A stretch of DNA of 64,000 nucleotides from contig BDTG01000043.1 in the NCBI GenBank assembly GCA_002897695.1, forward strand, positions 1 through 64,000, read 5' to 3'. The stretch is from a bacterium BMS3Abin14. GTDB taxonomy: Bacteria; BMS3Abin14. Positions 61,190-64,000 of this stretch are shown in pieces. The translations under genes were made by a program, and so were the position numbers. The notes under the pieces are model-generated. The model had not been told where the DNA came from, searched no databases, and worked only from the letters and a program-made list of their open reading frames with translations. The number at the start of each line of letters is the position of its first letter. Within the stretch, counting starts at the first letter, position 1.

Positions 61190-61809
61190 TCGATGTCTCA
61201 TCCGGGATCTTCAACGTCCTCATTGTGGGCGTAGGGGGTCAGGGCACCATTCTCGCCAGTGAATTGCTGTCGTACGTTGCTCTTGCGGCAGGCTACGACG
61301 TGAAGAAAAGCGAGGTCCACGGGATGTCCCAGAGGGGTGGGCGGGTGGAGTCCTATGTCAGGTTCGGGAAGCAGATATATTCACCCCTGATTCCCAAAGG
61401 GGAGGTGGACTTTCTGGTGGGTTTTGAACTGGCCGAAACATTACGGAGCATCGAGTGGCTTTCGGCCGGTGGTATCATCCTCACCGACACCAGGGCCATT
61501 CTGCCCTACACCTCCCAGGTAGGAGAGTCCCCATATCCCTTCGATGCCCTTCACAGAATCAGGCGGCGGGGGTTCGATCCCCGGGTTGTAGAGGGGGAGA
61601 AGCTGGCGGCACAGCTCGGTGAACCCAAGGCGGCAAATGTCGTCCTCATGGGGGCGCTGGCAAGGCTTCTCCCTGTTGACGGGGATGTCTGGAGGTCGGT
61701 GATCAGGGAAAACATGCCGGGGAATCTGGCGCCTGTTAACCTGGAGGCGTTTGAGCTGGGATATGGATCGGGGATATTGACACAAGGACACGATTCGTCT
61801 ACAAAATAA
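61186..61809 (+). CDS. iorB: Indolepyruvate:ferredoxin oxidoreductase, beta subunit
   Basis: A 207-residue partner of IorA, from the gamma-domain family of 2-oxoacid:ferredoxin oxidoreductases. The signature is VGVGGQGTILASELLSYVAL, then KKSEVHGMSQRGGRVESYVR, and GFELAETLRSIEWLSAGG. The ATG at 61186 overlaps the iorA stop (ATGA). Both subunits are thus translated together, which fits a heterodimer. The gene is followed by a repeat region before paaK. Confidence 0.95.
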   Translation: MIDVSSGIFNVLIVGVGGQGTILASELLSYVALAAGYDVKKSEVHGMSQRGGRVESYVRFGKQIYSPLIPKGEVDFLVGFELAETLRSIEWLSAGGIILTDTRAILPYTSQVGESPYPFDALHRIRRRGFDPRVVEGEKLAAQLGEPKAANVVLMGALARLLPVDGDVWRSVIRENMPGNLAPVNLEAFELGYGSGILTQGHDSSTK

Positions 61810-61823
61810 AATCCTGTTTCCCG

Positions 61824-61975
61824 TTGATAGGGTGGTAAAAAGTCGTATTTCGCTCGAATGTGTCATTACGAGCGAAGCGTGGCGGTCCCTTGCCTCGTGA
61901 TATTATTACGGGCTGCCGTGTCGTTGATCTCCTTTCAATGACGGGCATGGGTTTTTTGCGGCCCTGATAACGTTG
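61824..61975. repeat. Nested repeat: TTGATAGGGTGGTAAAAAGTC arms around a TGTCATTACGAGC element
   Basis: The left arm TTGATAGGGTGGTAAAAAGT (61824-61843) and right arm GGGTTTTTTGCGGCCCTGAT (about 61949-61968) are inverted copies of the AAAAAGTC family. Between them TGTCATTACGAGCGAAGCG (61861-61879) and TTTCAATGACGGGC (61935-61948) form the other element. This is the clearest case of one repeat inserted inside another. No gene is supported. Confidence 0.6.
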
Positions 61976-62006
61976 AGCTTTGGCCTTTATGCAGGAAAGG
62001 AGACAC

Positions 62007-63311
62007 ATGATCTGGGACGAAGAATTCGAAACCATGCCGAGGGAGGCACTGGAATCGCTGCAGGCTTACAGGCTCAGGAAAATCGCCGAGAGGGTTTACG
62101 CTACCGTACCATTTTACAAGGAGGCCTTTGACAGGGCAAAGGTTCATCCATCCCGGATCAAATCCCTGGATGACCTGAAAAGATTGCCGTTTACAAACAA
62201 AACCGACCTCAGGGATAACTATCCTTTCAAGCTCTTTACCCTTCCGTTGCACGAGGTCGTCCGTATTCACGCGTCTTCAGGGACAACCGGAAAACCGACA
62301 GTTGTGGGGTATACCCGGCGGGATATCGATACATGGTCATCACTCATGGCCAGGACCTTGTCCTGTGCCGGCGTTCAAAAAGGGGATGTGGTTCAGAACG
62401 CCTATGGCTATGGCCTTTTTACCGGCGGGCTCGGGTTTCACTACGGATCGGAGAAGCTGGGAGCCACCGTTATCCCCATCTCCGGGGGGAACACAAAGCG
62501 GCAGATCATGATCATGGAGGACTTCGGCAGCACGGTCCTCGTCTGCACCCCTTCATATGCCCTGACCATCGCGGAAGCCATGGATGAAATGGGGGTCACG
62601 AAGGACCGGCTCAAACTACGGATAGGTATCTTCGGCGCTGAACCGTGGTCCCGGAACATGCGCCAGCAGGTCGAGGCCAGGCTGGGTATTCAGGCTGTTG
62701 ACATCTACGGCCTTTCCGAAGTTATCGGGCCGGGAGTCAGCGTCGAGTGCATCGAAGCCCAGAACGGACTGCATATCTTCGAGGACCACTTCATCCCGGA
62801 GGTGATTGACCCGGATACGGGGGATGCGCTTCCATTCGGCGAGGAAGGGGAGCTCGTATTTACGACCCTGACCAAAGAGGCATTTCCGGTTATCAGGTAC
62901 CGGACCAAGGATATAACCCGGCTGTTCCCGGAACCGTGCCGCTGCGGCAGAACCCATGTGAGGATGGACCGCGTGACAGGCCGCACCGACGACATGCTCA
63001 TCATCAGGGGCGTTAATTTCTTCCCAAGCCAGATTGAGAGCCTCCTCATGAACATTGATGGACTTGAACCCCATTATCAGATTATAGTTCGGAGGGAAGG
63101 CACACTGGATACCCTGGAGGTGAGGATCGAGGTCAACGAGGCAGTGTTCTCCGATGAAATAAGGAAGCTGGAGGCCCTGGAAAAAAAGGTGACAAGTGAA
63201 TGCAAGGAAATCCTGGGGATCTCGGCCAGGATAAAGCTGGTTGAACCGAAGACCCTTCAACGGTTCGAAGGGAAGGCAACAAGGGTCATCGACGAGCGAA
63301 AAATTCAGTAG
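62007..63311 (+). CDS. paaK: Phenylacetate--CoA ligase family protein
   Basis: A 434-residue AMP-forming acyl-CoA ligase that would activate phenylacetate or a related aryl acid with CoA. The first part [19 protein letters not shown] is typical of PaaK; the AMP-binding motif is [16 protein letters not shown], then [27 protein letters not shown], and the C-terminal [20 protein letters not shown]. The ATG at 62007 has AAAGGAG 6 bases upstream. The same enzyme family sits beside iorAB in many anaerobes, so the acid released or taken up in arylpyruvate oxidation is a plausible substrate. Confidence 0.94.
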   Translation: MIWDEEFETMPREALESLQAYRLRKIAERVYATVPFYKEAFDRAKVHPSRIKSLDDLKRLPFTNKTDLRDNYPFKLFTLPLHEVVRIHASSGTTGKPTVVGYTRRDIDTWSSLMARTLSCAGVQKGDVVQNAYGYGLFTGGLGFHYGSEKLGATVIPISGGNTKRQIMIMEDFGSTVLVCTPSYALTIAEAMDEMGVTKDRLKLRIGIFGAEPWSRNMRQQVEARLGIQAVDIYGLSEVIGPGVSVECIEAQNGLHIFEDHFIPEVIDPDTGDALPFGEEGELVFTTLTKEAFPVIRYRTKDITRLFPEPCRCGRTHVRMDRVTGRTDDMLIIRGVNFFPSQIESLLMNIDGLEPHYQIIVRREGTLDTLEVRIEVNEAVFSDEIRKLEALEKKVTSECKEILGISARIKLVEPKTLQRFEGKATRVIDERKIQ

Positions 63312-63321
63312 GGGGTTCAAG

Positions 63322-63747
63322 ATGAAGGTCAAACAGGTTTCCGTTTTTATGGAGAATAAAGCCGGCAGACTTGCTCAGATAACACGGGCGCTCGGAGACG
63401 AGGGCATCAATATCCTTACCTTGTCCCTTGCCGACACGGCCGATTTTGGCATATTGAGGCTTATGGTCGGTGACACCGGGAAGGCGGTTCGCGTTCTGAA
63501 GGCAGCCGGGTTTACCGTAGGAGAAAACGATGTTCTGGCGGTTGACATCCCCGATCAGCCGGGCGGGCTGGCGGACTTCCTTGAGCTCATCGGGGTCAAT
63601 GACATCAATATCGAGTATATGTACGCATACAGGAAGGGCGGTAAGTCCATCCTCATATTCCGGTTTGAGGACCTGGACCGGGCGGGAAAGATCTTTGCCG
63701 ATACCCCGTTCAAGCTCCTTTCAAGCGAGGAGCTATACGGGCTTTAA
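63322..63747 (+). CDS. Tandem ACT-domain protein
   Basis: A 141-residue protein made of two ACT domains: KVKQVSVFMENKAGRLAQIT with ALGDEGINILTLSLADTAD, and VLAVDIPDQPGGLADFLELI with NDINIEYMYAYRKGGKSI. ACT domains bind amino acids, so it may sense the substrate of the surrounding operon. The ATG at 63322 follows paaK by 10 bases. Such proteins regularly follow paaK genes next to ior genes, but what they regulate is not established here. Confidence 0.9.
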   Translation: MKVKQVSVFMENKAGRLAQITRALGDEGINILTLSLADTADFGILRLMVGDTGKAVRVLKAAGFTVGENDVLAVDIPDQPGGLADFLELIGVNDINIEYMYAYRKGGKSILIFRFEDLDRAGKIFADTPFKLLSSEELYGL

Positions 63748-63829
63748 ACGAGGCGCAACGCATTTCAGCGATAAAACGCGTTGTGGGCGAAATAAACTAC
63801 CAGGAGGTAGGGGGCGGGAGGAAAAGGAT

Positions 63830-64000
63830 ATGAATTGGATCAGGAAAACGACGGTTTTGTGTGCCGCTTTGACCCTGGCCGTGGCCATGGTTGTCGGTTC
63901 GGCGGGTCCCGCAGCGGCACGTAAGGTGTACAAGATCGGCGCGCTCTTCGCAACCAGCGGGCCGGCATCCATGCTCGGGTTGCCCGAGAAAAACACGGCG
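63830..64000 (+). CDS. ABC transporter substrate-binding protein, branched-chain amino acid type (partial)
   Basis: The window ends 57 codons into this gene. A signal peptide (MNWIRKTT, a hydrophobic run, AGPAAA) is followed by KVYKIGALFATSGPASMLG, the start of a Leu/Ile/Val-binding-type solute-binding protein. The ribosome site is strong (GGGAGG, AAAGGA). Coming after iorAB-paaK-ACT it probably supplies amino acids or aryl acids to that pathway; the permease and ATPase genes would be outside the window. Confidence 0.85.
   Translation, partial: MNWIRKTTVLCAALTLAVAMVVGSAGPAAARKVYKIGALFATSGPASMLGLPEKNTA

Overview
This window reads as a chromosomal segment of a Gram-negative, probably anaerobic or microaerobic bacterium of the Desulfobacterota / former Deltaproteobacteria type. 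The evidence is gene content and order (yicC-gmk-rpoZ-rel-ridA followed by rpmB, and rplM-rpsI), multihaem c-type cytochromes, indolepyruvate:ferredoxin oxidoreductase beside a PaaK-type ligase and an ACT protein, lipoprotein and outer-membrane signals, many sigma-54 and two-component regulators, and a moderately GC-rich composition. No species is claimed. Most genes are intact housekeeping or signalling genes. GTG and TTG starts are common, and stop/start overlaps of 4 bases occur repeatedly.

Layout. 1-8.3 kb: end of an unknown gene, a lytic transglycosylase, pgsA, tRNA-Gly, a Crp/Fnr regulator translationally coupled to a YgbA-type nitric-oxide-response protein, tRNA-Cys, a large multi-receiver HD-GYP protein (minus strand), a trehalose-6-phosphatase-like gene and an MscS channel. 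8.4-12.2 kb (minus strand): flavin reductase, an IS30-like remnant inside a perfect inverted repeat, a polar amino acid ABC transporter and a small zinc ribbon. 12.3-15 kb: membrane protein, rplM-rpsI, argC. 15.3-19.9 kb: a tail-anchored two-receiver coiled-coil protein and a TPR-receiver protein. 19.9-25.2 kb: yicC, gmk, rpoZ, rel, ridA, rpmB, DUF1858. 25.3-31 kb: recG, a DnaA-box cluster, ndk, rlmN, an rpoH-like sigma factor and a decayed ABC exporter. 31.1-45.6 kb: chorismate mutase/nadB, a TPR lipoprotein, a RodZ-like protein, an EF-G, a mannosyl-3-phosphoglycerate-phosphatase-like gene, rnc, era, mgtE, recO, glyQ, glyS. 45.7-48.4 kb: beta-barrel protein plus two multihaem cytochromes. 48.8-57.6 kb: UDP-sugar dehydrogenases and epimerases interleaved with a PAS histidine kinase and two sigma-54 activators, the second with a ruined ATPase. 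57.7-64 kb: small hypothetical protein, PHP phosphoesterase, membrane TPR protein, then iorA-iorB-paaK-ACT and the start of an ABC substrate-binding protein.

How the parts work together. The 48.8-57.6 kb block makes acidic UDP-sugar precursors (uronic and N-acetyl-uronic acids) for a surface polysaccharide and carries its own sensor/activator pair. The 59.4-64 kb block looks like an aryl- or amino-acid oxidation operon: uptake, 2-oxoacid oxidation to acyl-CoA, CoA ligation and ACT-based sensing. The barrel/cytochrome trio could carry electrons across the outer membrane.

The intergenic spaces are unusually rich in short dispersed, often palindromic repeats. At least six families recur, and one encloses a transposase remnant. 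The items most worth following are the catalytically dead sigma-54 activator paralogue, the tail-anchored receiver/coiled-coil protein with its TPR-receiver neighbour, the barrel/cytochrome locus, the DnaA-box cluster and the repeat families. All functional statements come from reading motifs; no database search was run.
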